Shown here in pieces: positions 1 to 6,111 of a DNA stretch of 7,218 nt. A program made the translations under genes and the position numbers. The DNA comes from UMGS882 sp045598975 (GTDB lineage: Bacteria; Bacillota; Clostridia; Oscillospirales; CAG-382), in NCBI GenBank assembly GCA_045598975.1, contig JAZRVE010000039.1, forward strand, positions 1-7,218, written 5' to 3'. The notes beneath the pieces were generated by a model that had not been told where the DNA came from, did no database searches, and was given only the letters and a program-made list of their open reading frames with translations. Position 1 is the first letter of the stretch. Every line of letters starts with the position of its first letter.

Positions 1-21
1 GCTCTCCGCCTGACGCCGCGC

Positions 22-80
22 CGCGATTGGAAGCCTTCTTCACTCCGCCTACGGCTTCGTTTCAAAGGCTTCCAATCGCG
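22..80. repeat. Extragenic 16-bp perfect inverted repeat
   Basis: Positions 22-37 (CGCGATTGGAAGCCTT) are the exact reverse complement of 65-80, separated by a 27-nt loop. No T-tract follows on either strand, so it does not look like a normal intrinsic terminator. It stands in a gene-free stretch: I see no credible coding frame in 1-346. It resembles the hairpin-forming extragenic repeats that are dispersed in many bacterial genomes, but I cannot show a second copy in this window. The DNA from about 81 to 165 is AT-rich and holds nothing else I can name; it may act as an UP-type region for the promoter that follows. Confidence 0.7.
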
Positions 81-169
81 AATAATGCCATATCTTTTAT
101 TTTTTCTTCCTAAATGGCTCATATCAATTGACAACGCAGAAGAAAATATAAAAAATATCGGAAATTGTC

Positions 170-198
170 TTGACAAATCCGGAAATGTGTGCTATACT
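170..198 (+). promoter_or_regulatory. Sigma-A promoter of the rplJL operon
   Basis: The -35 is TTGACA (170-175), the -10 is TATACT (193-198) and the spacer is 17 nt, which is almost the ideal housekeeping promoter. Transcription should start near 205. AT-rich DNA lies upstream. A small palindrome (TTGTC-TT-GACAA, 165-176) overlaps the -35, probably by chance. The strength fits a ribosomal protein operon. Confidence 0.85.
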
Positions 199-204
199 CA
201 TACG

Positions 205-330
205 CGTTGACCGAAGAAAACAGGCAGCAGTATGCTCTAACGGTGTTTCACCGCCTGTCGAGGAAGATGTAAAAAGGAATATGAACTCCTGTACATTGTC
301 CTGTTTCTCGGTGGAACGGACAATTTTTTA
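205..330 (+). ncRNA. Ribosomal protein L10 leader (autoregulatory 5' UTR)
   Basis: The untranslated leader of rplJL has the layout of the Firmicutes L10 leader, where the L10(L12)4 complex binds its own mRNA and causes early termination (shown in Bacillus subtilis). Visible elements: a closing stem 210-224 / 300-312 (ACCG...ACAGG with CCTGTTTCTCGGT, two bulged A); a possible inner stem CAGGC 221-225 / GCCTG 253-257; a small hairpin CGGTG-TTT-CACCG (241-253); and a hairpin ATGTA..AGGA / TCCT..TACAT (267-296). The closing stem uses bases 300-301, which also belong to the terminator stem, so the two structures exclude each other. The family call rests on position, layout and remembered motif resemblance, not on a covariance-model score. 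Confidence 0.82.
295..329 (+). terminator. Attenuator terminator of the L10 leader
   Basis: ATTGTCC (295-301) pairs with GGACAAT (318-324). Past a bulged T the stem continues as GTT (303-305) with AAC (315-317). A run of six T (324-329) follows, just before the rplJ ribosome binding site. Bases 300-305 are shared with the leader's closing stem, so that stem would act as antiterminator, and protein binding that favours the inner stems would allow termination. The mechanism is inferred from the B. subtilis case. Confidence 0.8.
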
Positions 331-346
331 TTAGGAGGTGAAATTT

Positions 347-865
347 ATGCCAAGTGCAGCCATTCTCGAACAAAAGAAAAAGCTGGTCGAAGACCTCGCT
401 GAAAAGATGAAGAGCGCCAAGAGCGCCGTCCTCGTCAACTACAACGGGATCACCGTCGACAAGGATACCGCACTCCGTGCCGAGCTTCGCAAGGCAGGTG
501 TCGATTACACGGTAATCAAGAACACCTACATCAAGAAGGCGGCGGATATCGCCGGCATCGAAGGCTTTGACCCCTATCTGGAAGGCATGACCGCGTTTGC
601 CGTTTCGACGGACGATCCCATCGCTCCGGCAAAGATCCTCTGCAAGTTTGCGGAAGATAACGAAAGCTTCAAGGTCAAGGTCGGCATGATGGACGGTGCG
701 ATCATGAGCGCCGCAGAAGTCGATTCCCTTTCCAAGATCCCGTCCAAGGAAGTCCTCATCGGCAAGATTCTCGGCAGCATCCAGTCCTCTCTGTACGGTC
801 TTGCTTACGTATTGCAGGCGAAGATCGACAAAGAAGGCGGCGTAGCCGCAGAAGCAGCGGAATAA
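347..865 (+). CDS. rplJ: Large ribosomal subunit protein L10 (uL10)
   Basis: This 172-residue protein is the base of the ribosomal stalk. It binds 23S rRNA near the L11 site and carries the L7/L12 dimers that recruit translation GTPases. The N-terminal RNA-binding domain shows typical features: a KKKLVEDLAEK helix, SAVLVNYNGITV, LRKAGVDYTVIKNTYIKKA, and PAKILCKFAE. The helical tail (about 135-165, KEVLIGKILGSIQSSLYGLAYVL) is the L12-binding part. Length is normal for the family. I take ATG 347 as the start because AGGAGG (333-338) lies 8 nt upstream; a GTG at 338 is in frame but sits inside that Shine-Dalgarno. It is the first gene of a two-gene operon and is expected to be autoregulated through the leader. 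Confidence 0.97.
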   Translation: MPSAAILEQKKKLVEDLAEKMKSAKSAVLVNYNGITVDKDTALRAELRKAGVDYTVIKNTYIKKAADIAGIEGFDPYLEGMTAFAVSTDDPIAPAKILCKFAEDNESFKVKVGMMDGAIMSAAEVDSLSKIPSKEVLIGKILGSIQSSLYGLAYVLQAKIDKEGGVAAEAAE

Positions 866-876
866 TCTCCGCACCA

Positions 877-901
877 TGTCCCGCTTGACCGTTCGGGGAC
901 A
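877..901 (+). other. Intercistronic hairpin between rplJ and rplL
   Basis: TGTCCCG (877-883) can pair with CGGGGACA (894-901) with one bulged G and a 10-nt loop. An A-rich stretch follows instead of a T-tract, so it is not a terminator on this strand. It could be an RNA processing or stabilising element between two genes whose products are needed at different stoichiometry (one L10 to several L12), but that is inference. Confidence 0.4.
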
Positions 902-950
902 AAAACAGAACGGAAAAATAAAAATAAAAAAACATTGGAGGTAACTCAAA

Positions 951-1331
951 ATGGCATCCGAAAAGACCACGCAGATTCTTGAAGAAATCAAGACTCTCAC
1001 CATACTCGAACTCGCAGATCTCGTAAAGGCACTCGAAGAAGAATTCGGCGTATCCGCCGCTCCCGTAGCCGTTGCCGGCGCAGCAGCACCCGCAGCAGGC
1101 GCAGCAGCCGCAGAAGAAAAGACCGAATTTGACGTTATCCTTGCTTCCGCAGGCGACAGCAAGCTCGGCGTCATCAAGGTCGTCCGTGAACTCACCGGTC
1201 TCGGCCTGAAAGAAGCAAAGGACCTTGTCGAAGCCGCTCCGAAAGCCATCAAGGAAGGCGCAAGCAAGGAAGAAGCAGAAGACATCAAGGCAAAGCTCAC
1301 CGCTGCCGGTGCAACCGTCGAAATCAAGTAA
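951..1331 (+). CDS. rplL: Large ribosomal subunit protein L7/L12 (bL12)
   Basis: This 126-residue acidic protein is the multi-copy stalk factor that contacts EF-Tu, EF-G and other GTPases. All three parts are visible: the N-terminal dimerisation helices (about 1-35, ILEEIKTLTILELADLVKALEEEFGV); an Ala/Pro/Gly hinge (about 36-55); and the C-terminal globular domain (57-126) with FDVIL, KLGVIKVVRELTGLGLKEAK and LVEAAP. A strong GGAGG (937-941) lies 9 nt before ATG 951. The gene follows rplJ after 85 nt and ends just before a strong terminator. The usual next neighbour rpoB is missing. Confidence 0.98.
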   Translation: MASEKTTQILEEIKTLTILELADLVKALEEEFGVSAAPVAVAGAAAPAAGAAAAEEKTEFDVILASAGDSKLGVIKVVRELTGLGLKEAKDLVEAAPKAIKEGASKEEAEDIKAKLTAAGATVEIK

Positions 1332-1348
1332 TTTCGATTTTGCCGTTC

Positions 1349-1379
1349 AAAACCGCCGCTCTTTCGAGCGGCGGTTTTT
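1349..1379 (+). terminator. Intrinsic terminator of rplJL
   Basis: A perfect 13-bp stem pairs AAAACCGCCGCTC (1349-1361) with GAGCGGCGGTTTT (1366-1378) around a TTTC loop, and the T-run reaches 1379. It lies 17 nt past the rplL stop codon. Confidence 0.93.
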
Positions 1380-1383
1380 CGTT

Positions 1384-1407
1384 ACTCGAAAGAGTGGCGG
1401 TTTTTTT
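1384..1407 (+). terminator. Possible second, degenerate terminator half
   Basis: A short hairpin ACTC-GAAA-GAGT (1384-1395) is followed by GGCGG and seven T (1401-1407). The string GGCGGTTTTT occurs at both 1370-1379 and 1396-1405, so this looks like a partial tandem copy of the first terminator's 3' half. The AAAACCGCC arm (1349-1357) could also pair with the second GGCGGTTTT, giving a back-up structure. Confidence 0.4.
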
Positions 1408-1416
1408 GTTTTGCGG

Positions 1417-1445
1417 GTATAATTCCGGCGCAAAAGGAAAGAATA
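1417..1445 (+). promoter_or_regulatory. Candidate forespore (sigma-F/sigma-G class) promoter for the ger operon
   Basis: GTATA (1417-1421) could be the -35 and GGAAAGAATA (1436-1445) the -10, with a 14-nt spacer. The -10 fits the sigma-F pattern GGnnAnAnT(A/T) at every fixed position; the -35 fits GyATA. Germinant-receptor operons are known to be transcribed in the forespore, so the match makes biological sense. A TATAAT string (1418-1423) overlaps the -35, but it has no sigma-A -35 at the right distance. The ribosome binding site GGGGTGA (1479-1485) lies just before the gene. Confidence 0.5.
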
Positions 1446-1489
1446 TCCATATATGATCTTGAACGGAAAACCATAAGCGGGGTGAGAGG

Positions 1490-2899
1490 ATGCTGACGGC
1501 ACAGGCTTTACGGGAAAGTCTGGAAAGAGACTTTGCGCTCTGCGGCGATTTCAATCTGCGAAGGACGGTGTGCGGCGGGACGGACGTGTATCTGGCAAGC
1601 CTCGGCAATTTTGCGGGGCGAAGCTATATCGCGGACAACATCCTGCGCCCGCTCGCTTCGCGGCAGACACTGCAAACGGGGGAGGACTTGCTTTCGGCGC
1701 TGTGCACGAGTGAAGTGAGCGCCGTCGGGGACGCCCGTGAAGCAAAGGAAAAGGTGCTTGCCGGGGCGGCGGTGGTGTTTGCGGACGTGGCGGACGGCAG
1801 TACCGCCGTGTATGCCTGCATGGCACGGAGCGATCCGGCGCGGAGCGTCAGCGAGCCGAACGGGGAAGTGGTGGTGCGCGGACCGCGGGAGGGCTTTGTG
1901 GAAAGCGCGGAAAATAACGTGGCGCTGCTTCGCAAACGCCTGCGCACCGAAAAGATGAAGGTGCTCGATCTGTCGGTCGGCAGGTATTCCGGCACGTCGA
2001 TCAAGCTCGTGTACTTGCAGGGCGTGGCGGACGAAGCGCTCGTCGGGCGGATACGGGAAAAGATAGAGCGGATGGAACTGCCGTCGGTGATGGATTCGGG
2101 GTATATCGAGCAGTATCTGACCGACGGGGCACCGGCGCTGTTCACGGAGGTCGGCAACAGCGAAAAGCCGGATAAGGTGGCGGCGAAGCTCGCCGAGGGG
2201 CGGGTGGCGATCGTGTGCGACGGCAGTCCCGTGGTGCTGACGGTGCCGTACCTGTTCGTCGAGAGCCTGCAATCGGCGGAGGACTATCTCAAAACGCCGT
2301 ATTACGCGACGTTTATCCGCATCATCCGTTTTGTCGGACTGTTTCTCGCGCTGTATCTGCCGGCATTTTATATCGCCATGCTCCAATTCCATAAGTACGC
2401 CGTACCGCATACGCTGTACGAAAAGATCGTCACCTCGCGGCAGGACGTTCCGTTCAGCGTGTTCGGGGAGCTTGTCGTCATCCTGCTCATTTTCGAGATC
2501 ATCCGCGAGGTGGGCGTACGGATGCCGGGGGCGGTGGGAGACGCCGTCAGCATCGTGGCGGGGCTCGTGCTGGGAGACGCCGCCGTTTCGGCGGGCATTT
2601 CCAGTGCGCCGGTCATTATGGTGGCGTCCTTTACGGCGATCTGCACGTTCATCCTGCCGCCGTATATGAATTCGACGGTGCTGCTGCGGCTTGTCAATAC
2701 CGTTTTGGCGCGGCTGTTCGGGATGGTGGGCATTGCGGTGTCGGTGACGGTACTGCTCGTGCATCTGTGCGGCAAGACCTCCTTCGGCACGCCGTATCTT
2801 GCTCCGCTCGCGCCGCTTTCGACGAAGGGGCTCGCGGACACACTGCTGTCACTGCCGCGCAGAGCGCTCAAACGGGCGGACAGAGAACTGAAAGGATGA
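1490..2899 (+). CDS. gerAA: Spore germinant receptor subunit A (GerA family)
   Basis: This 469-residue protein is the A subunit of a nutrient germinant receptor in the spore inner membrane; with B and C subunits it senses small molecules and triggers ion and dipicolinate release. Family motifs are clear: RGPREGF (130-136) followed by N-x-ALLRKRLRT; IEQYL (206-210); SEKPDKV (224-230); EGRVAIVCDGSPVVLTVP (236-253); and SFGTPYLAPL (431-440). A soluble N-terminal half is followed by about five membrane segments, roughly at 279-299, 321-341, 351-369, 373-391 and 405-427, including the family's ELVVILLIFEIIREVGVRMP stretch. The length is normal for the family. ATG 1490 is chosen from the G-rich site GGGGTGA (1479-1485). 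It leads a three-gene operon. Which germinant it recognises cannot be read from the sequence. Confidence 0.95.
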   Translation: MLTAQALRESLERDFALCGDFNLRRTVCGGTDVYLASLGNFAGRSYIADNILRPLASRQTLQTGEDLLSALCTSEVSAVGDAREAKEKVLAGAAVVFADVADGSTAVYACMARSDPARSVSEPNGEVVVRGPREGFVESAENNVALLRKRLRTEKMKVLDLSVGRYSGTSIKLVYLQGVADEALVGRIREKIERMELPSVMDSGYIEQYLTDGAPALFTEVGNSEKPDKVAAKLAEGRVAIVCDGSPVVLTVPYLFVESLQSAEDYLKTPYYATFIRIIRFVGLFLALYLPAFYIAMLQFHKYAVPHTLYEKIVTSRQDVPFSVFGELVVILLIFEIIREVGVRMPGAVGDAVSIVAGLVLGDAAVSAGISSAPVIMVASFTAICTFILPPYMNSTVLLRLVNTVLARLFGMVGIAVSVTVLLVHLCGKTSFGTPYLAPLAPLSTKGLADTLLSLPRRALKRADRELKG

Positions 2900-2908
2900 A
2901 AAAGCAAA

Positions 2909-3463
2909 GTGAAAAGGCATACGGGAATACGGACCTTTGCCGTTCTGTGCGCGGCGGCGTGTGTACTGACCGGTTGTACGGCAAAGCGTCAGCCGGAGCC
3001 GTTATTCGTGTACGGCCTGGCGCTTGAACGCGAGGGCGCCGACGTATACGTCAGCGTCCTTGCCCGCAAAGGCGCGGAGGAAAACGAAAAAGACGGCGAA
3101 GCCGGAGAAAGCGCGGACGGAAGCAAAAAGCGCCGTATCACCCGACATCGGGGAAAGGACGTGGCAAGCGCGATGACGGCATTTTTTGACAGTTACCCGA
3201 ATATCTATGCGGGCACCTGCGGCGTGTACGTACTGCCGAAGGAGGGGAAACAGACGGATATGGCGGATTTCTGCCGGTATCTGCTCTCGTCGCCGGGACT
3301 GCCGCTCAAAGTCGGCGTCATACTGTCGGAAACGCCGGCGGAAACGCTTGCCGAAAGCAATGAAGAATACGCCGACGCACGGGAGTGGGAGCGCATGGTG
3401 CGGGAACTGCCGGAAAACGTCATCCGCTACGCGGTGGGATATTGGGAGAAAAACGCATGGTGA
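2909..3463 (+). CDS. gerAC: Short GerAC-like germinant receptor lipoprotein
   Basis: The 184-residue product begins with a positively charged n-region, a hydrophobic stretch and the lipobox LTGC (residues 20-23), so it should be a lipoprotein anchored through Cys23. After the signal peptide it shows features of the N-terminal domain of GerC-type subunits: a short strand (LFVYGLALE, DVYVSVLA), then GKDVASAMTAFFDSYPNIYAG and a VYVLPKE ... MADFCRYLLSSPGLPLKVGVILSETPAETL block. Typical GerAC proteins are about 350-400 residues with three domains; here the chain stops after the first, with a clean stop codon. Residues 55-75 are a charged, low-complexity insertion. Start: GTG 2909 is used because only this frame gives the lipoprotein signal; ATG 2896 overlapping the gerAA stop is in another frame. 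It sits between gerAA and gerAB, which supports the role. Confidence 0.8.
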   Translation: MKRHTGIRTFAVLCAAACVLTGCTAKRQPEPLFVYGLALEREGADVYVSVLARKGAEENEKDGEAGESADGSKKRRITRHRGKDVASAMTAFFDSYPNIYAGTCGVYVLPKEGKQTDMADFCRYLLSSPGLPLKVGVILSETPAETLAESNEEYADAREWERMVRELPENVIRYAVGYWEKNAW

Positions 3464-4527
3464 CGGCGGATAAGGATCGCGGACGGATATACGCCGCCAC
3501 GGCGTTTTCGTTTCTCTACGCGGGAACGGTGCTCGGCTCGCCGCTGTATACCGGCGGGCACACGGTCGTGCGCTTTGCGGCGGATGCGGCGGCGATCCTT
3601 GCCTATACGCCGTTTTGTATGCGGTATTTCGAATGCCGCACGGAAAGTGCCGATAAGGGCGCTCTCCCCTTTGTCGCCGTGGCGTTTTCCTTTTTCTGCG
3701 GCGGGATGCAGGCGGTCTATCTTTCGCAGTTCGTCCGCTCTCTCGGGGATTTTTCCCCGTATTATGCCCGTCTGCCCGTCTGCCTGTTTGCCGTGCTTGC
3801 CTGTATCGGCTGTGCGCTGTACGGCGTTTTCCGGGGGAAAAACGCCGTGTTCGGGCTGACGACGGCGGCGTGCGGAGCGCTTTTGCTGTGGACGGCGGCG
3901 GGCTGGCTCGGTTTTCTTACGACGGGACGCATCGCGTACCCTTCGCCGCCTTTCGCGGGCATCACGCCGGACGAATGGGCGGGCATCGCGGCGGAAGCGC
4001 TCATGCCCTGCGCGGAGATCACGGTGCTTTGCCGTGCGCTGTACGCGGAAACGCCGCCCGATAAACGGAGCACTCTGCGCCGGTACGTGTACCGTGGCAC
4101 GGCGGCGGGCGTACTTCTTGCCGGCGTGAACGTGTCCGGCAATCTGCTGCTACTCGGCGATGCACTGTGCCGGATGACCGATAACCCCGACCTTGCGGCG
4201 GTGAGACTCGTGCCGATGTTCGATCTGCCGGAGGTCAGCATCCTTGTCGGCGTATCGGCGCTCGTCATCAAGCTTGCGGTGCTGTCGTACGCGTCATATG
4301 GGATGCTGCGCGGCGCTTTCGGACGGGGAAAACGGGAAATCGTGAGGCTCGCGGCACTTGGCGGATGGACGGCGCTCGCGGCGGGACTGTTTTTGCTTTG
4401 CGGCGTGCGGCGCGGTGCGCGGACGGCGTTGCTTTTCGCGGTCGCGGGCGTGCTTTGTTTGATTTTTTGCTCCGGTCGGAAAATAACCGGAAACGGCAGA
4501 CGGGATTCGACCGATTGCGCGGAATGA
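3457..4527 (+). CDS. gerAB: Spore germinant receptor subunit B, GerAB-like permease
   Basis: A 356-residue, very hydrophobic protein with about ten predicted membrane segments (roughly 12-30, 36-56, 70-92, 104-124, 131-153, 178-197, 213-234, 258-283, 296-316, 322-338). That length and topology fit the B subunit of germinant receptors, an amino-acid permease (APC) relative thought to hold the germinant-binding pocket. The stretch VPMFDLPEVSILVGVSAL (252-269) resembles the corresponding GerAB segment. Primary sequence motifs are weak, so the call leans on topology and on its place after gerAA and gerAC. ATG 3457 overlaps the gerAC stop by 7 nt and has GGGAG (3444-3448) 8 nt upstream; the same frame stays open further upstream, but no start there has a better ribosome binding site. 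The overlap suggests translational coupling. Confidence 0.78.
   Translation: MVTADKDRGRIYAATAFSFLYAGTVLGSPLYTGGHTVVRFAADAAAILAYTPFCMRYFECRTESADKGALPFVAVAFSFFCGGMQAVYLSQFVRSLGDFSPYYARLPVCLFAVLACIGCALYGVFRGKNAVFGLTTAACGALLLWTAAGWLGFLTTGRIAYPSPPFAGITPDEWAGIAAEALMPCAEITVLCRALYAETPPDKRSTLRRYVYRGTAAGVLLAGVNVSGNLLLLGDALCRMTDNPDLAAVRLVPMFDLPEVSILVGVSALVIKLAVLSYASYGMLRGAFGRGKREIVRLAALGGWTALAAGLFLLCGVRRGARTALLFAVAGVLCLIFCSGRKITGNGRRDSTDCAE
4499..4525 (+). promoter_or_regulatory. Candidate sigma-H promoter for spoIIA, inside the gerAB 3' end
   Basis: GACGGGATT (4499-4507) matches the sigma-H -35 pattern RnAGGAwWW at 7 of 9 positions, and GCGGAAT (4519-4525) fits the -10 pattern RnnGAAT fully, with an 11-nt spacer. 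In B. subtilis the spoIIA operon is switched on by sigma-H before asymmetric division, so such a site is expected. A TATAAT string at 4534-4539 lacks a usable -35 for sigma-A. Short patterns like these arise by chance, so this is tentative. Confidence 0.35.
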
Positions 4528-4566
4528 ACGAGGTATAATAAAATAAAAAACAAGGAGGTACGGATC

Positions 4567-4902
4567 ATGCGCATGAAGGCGTGTTCGACAGACGGCACGC
4601 TTGCCGTGAGGATCGAGGGCGAGGTGGATCACCACTCGGCAAGGGAAATACGGGAGGAAGTGGACAGGATGATCGCGGAAGGACGCCCGAAAACACTGCT
4701 GCTTGAACTTGACGGCATCGACTTTATGGACAGCTCGGGGCTGGGGCTGGTGCTCGGACGGTACAGACGGATGTTGGAGTCGGGCGGCAAGACGGTCATC
4801 CGCAATCCCTCGGCACGCACCGAGAAAATTTTACGGATGGCGGGCGTGGACAAGCTGATGAGGATCGTGAAAGAAGATAAAGAAAAAAGGAAAGAGGGCT
4901 GA
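4567..4902 (+). CDS. spoIIAA: Anti-sigma F factor antagonist SpoIIAA (STAS domain)
   Basis: This 111-residue single STAS-domain protein releases sigma-F by binding the anti-sigma factor SpoIIAB when unphosphorylated. It has the family core GEVDHHSAREIREEVD (18-33) and FMDSSGLGLVLGRYR (53-67); Ser56 aligns with the B. subtilis Ser58 that SpoIIAB phosphorylates and SpoIIE dephosphorylates. Length is close to the B. subtilis protein (117). The Shine-Dalgarno AAGGAGGT (4552-4559) is nearly perfect and 8 nt from ATG 4567. The gap from gerAB is 39 nt and contains no terminator. It is followed after 5 nt by spoIIAB. Confidence 0.96.
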   Translation: MRMKACSTDGTLAVRIEGEVDHHSAREIREEVDRMIAEGRPKTLLLELDGIDFMDSSGLGLVLGRYRRMLESGGKTVIRNPSARTEKILRMAGVDKLMRIVKEDKEKRKEG

Positions 4903-4907
4903 AAAAC

Positions 4908-5375
4908 ATGAAAAAGAAAAGAAAAGTGTGCAATTCGTTTGCTTGCGTGATCCCGGCAAAATCGGTCAACGAGGGCGTAGCGCGCGGGATGGTGTCGGTG
5001 TTCTGCGCCACGCTCGATCCGACGGTGGAGGAACTGTGCGACGTCAAAACGGCGGTGTCGGAGGCGGTGACCAACTGCATCGTGCACGCATATCGGGCGG
5101 AAACCGACGAAAACAGAAAAAAAATATGGCTTGGGGGCGTCTGCTATGACGACGGGCTGGTGTGCATCACGGTAAAGGATAAGGGATGCGGGATCGCGGA
5201 CATTACGCTCGCCATGCAGCCGATGTATTCGGGAGACGGCGGAGAGGAGAGGAGCGGCATGGGCTTTTCCATCATGGAATGCTTCACGGATAAAATGACG
5301 GTGCGCTCGGTGATGGGAAAGGGCACGACGGTTACGCTCAAAAAATACATAGGACGCCATGGATCGGACGCTTGA
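4908..5375 (+). CDS. spoIIAB: Anti-sigma F factor / serine kinase SpoIIAB
   Basis: This 155-residue GHKL-type ATP-binding protein holds sigma-F inactive in the predivisional cell and phosphorylates SpoIIAA. Visible ATPase motifs: the N-box with Glu52 and Asn56 (SEAVTNCIVHAY); the G1 box DKGCG (91-95); and the lid/G2 part ERSGMGFSIME (114-124). DPTVEELCDVKTAVSEAVTN closely follows the B. subtilis protein. Arg26 (in NEGVARGMVSVF) and Arg115 align with B. subtilis Arg20 and Arg105, residues tied to sigma-F and SpoIIAA contact. The basic N-terminus (MKKKRK) is a little longer than usual. GAGGG (4894-4898) sits 9 nt before ATG 4908. Its last 17 nt overlap sigF. Confidence 0.97.
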   Translation: MKKKRKVCNSFACVIPAKSVNEGVARGMVSVFCATLDPTVEELCDVKTAVSEAVTNCIVHAYRAETDENRKKIWLGGVCYDDGLVCITVKDKGCGIADITLAMQPMYSGDGGEERSGMGFSIMECFTDKMTVRSVMGKGTTVTLKKYIGRHGSDA

Positions 5376-6078
5376 AAACGCGGAGTGGCTCGACCGCGTG
5401 GCGGCGGGCGATAAGGCGGCGGAAAGCGAGCTTGTCAAAAACAACATGGGGCTCGTCAAGAGCATCGCCGCCCGTTTTCTCGGGCGCGGGCAGGACATGG
5501 AGGATCTCGTGCAGATCGGCAGTATGGGGCTTCTCAAAGCGGCACGGGGCTACGATCCCGCCTTCGGGACGGCGTTCTCCACCTATGCGGTGCCGCTCAT
5601 CAGCGGAGAGATCAAACGTTTTCTGCGGGACGACGGACTCATCAAGGTCGGACGGGACGCCAAGCGGAATTACGCGCGGCTGATGCGTGCGAGGGAGGAA
5701 CTAACGGCGCGGAGCGGAAGCGAGCCGCGTCTGGAAGAACTGTGCGAAGCGTGCGAAATGAAAAAGGAAGACGCGGTCTATGCCTTAGAAGCCTGCGGAC
5801 AGACGGTGTCCTTGCAGGAGAAGATCGGAGACGGAGACGGTGCGGCATGGGAGGATGTCTGCGCGGATGCGGGGATCGGGGACGTGACGGAGCGTATTGC
5901 CTTGCGGGAAGCGGTGTCGGGATTGGAGGAAAGGGAACGGATTCTGATTTTTCTGCGGTATTTCCGCGGACTGACGCAGAACGAGGTCGCCCGGCGGTTA
6001 GGCATGACGCAGGTCAAGGTCTCGCGCACCGAAAAAAAGATCATGGCAAAACTCGCGGAAAAACTGGAGGAAACCTGA
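5359..6078 (+). CDS. sigF: RNA polymerase forespore sigma factor SigF (SpoIIAC)
   Basis: A 239-residue sigma-70-family factor, the first compartment-specific regulator of the forespore. Region 2 spans about 24-95, with the core-binding DLVQIGSMGLLKAARGYDP (49-67) and the -10 recognition stretch FSTYAVPLISGEIKRFLRDDG (73-93). Region 3 follows, and region 4 (about 180-236) carries the -35-binding helix-turn-helix LTQNEVARRLGMTQVKVSR (205-223). The sequence and its place after spoIIAB single out sigma-F over sigma-G or sigma-B. The N-terminus is somewhat shorter than B. subtilis (255 residues). ATG 5359 overlaps spoIIAB by 17 nt; the only upstream site, AGGA (5351-5354), is just 4 nt away, so translation is probably coupled to spoIIAB. 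Confidence 0.96.
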   Translation: MDRTLENAEWLDRVAAGDKAAESELVKNNMGLVKSIAARFLGRGQDMEDLVQIGSMGLLKAARGYDPAFGTAFSTYAVPLISGEIKRFLRDDGLIKVGRDAKRNYARLMRAREELTARSGSEPRLEELCEACEMKKEDAVYALEACGQTVSLQEKIGDGDGAAWEDVCADAGIGDVTERIALREAVSGLEERERILIFLRYFRGLTQNEVARRLGMTQVKVSRTEKKIMAKLAEKLEET

Positions 6079-6111
6079 AAACCGAGGACAAAACCGACAC
6101 AAAGATATAGA

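Noticed and set aside
128..158. Second promoter from TTGACA at 128
   Set aside because: TATAAA at 147 leaves a 13-nt spacer and the later AT-rich hexamers match poorly.
338..346. GTG at 338 as the rplJ start
   Set aside because: It lies within the Shine-Dalgarno AGGAGGTG itself; ATG 347 has ideal spacing and gives the usual L10 N-terminus.
248..1327. Long minus-strand open frame over rplJL
   Set aside because: It is antisense to two unmistakable ribosomal protein genes and has no recognisable domains; it reflects codon bias.
1418..1423. TATAAT as a sigma-A -10 for the ger operon
   Set aside because: No -35 hexamer at 16-18 nt; the same bases fit better as the -35 of a forespore-type promoter.
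1508..2764. 418-codon minus-strand frame opposite gerAA
   Set aside because: Arg/His-rich low-quality sequence antisense to a clear GerA protein; typical shadow of GC-rich coding DNA.
2896..3027. ATG 2896 overlapping the gerAA stop as the next gene's start
   Set aside because: This frame gives a short product without motifs; GTG 2909 in another frame gives a lipoprotein signal with lipobox.
4471..4491. TCCGGT/ACCGGA hairpin as a terminator before spoIIA
   Set aside because: Only 6 bp, no T-tract, and it lies inside the gerAB coding sequence.
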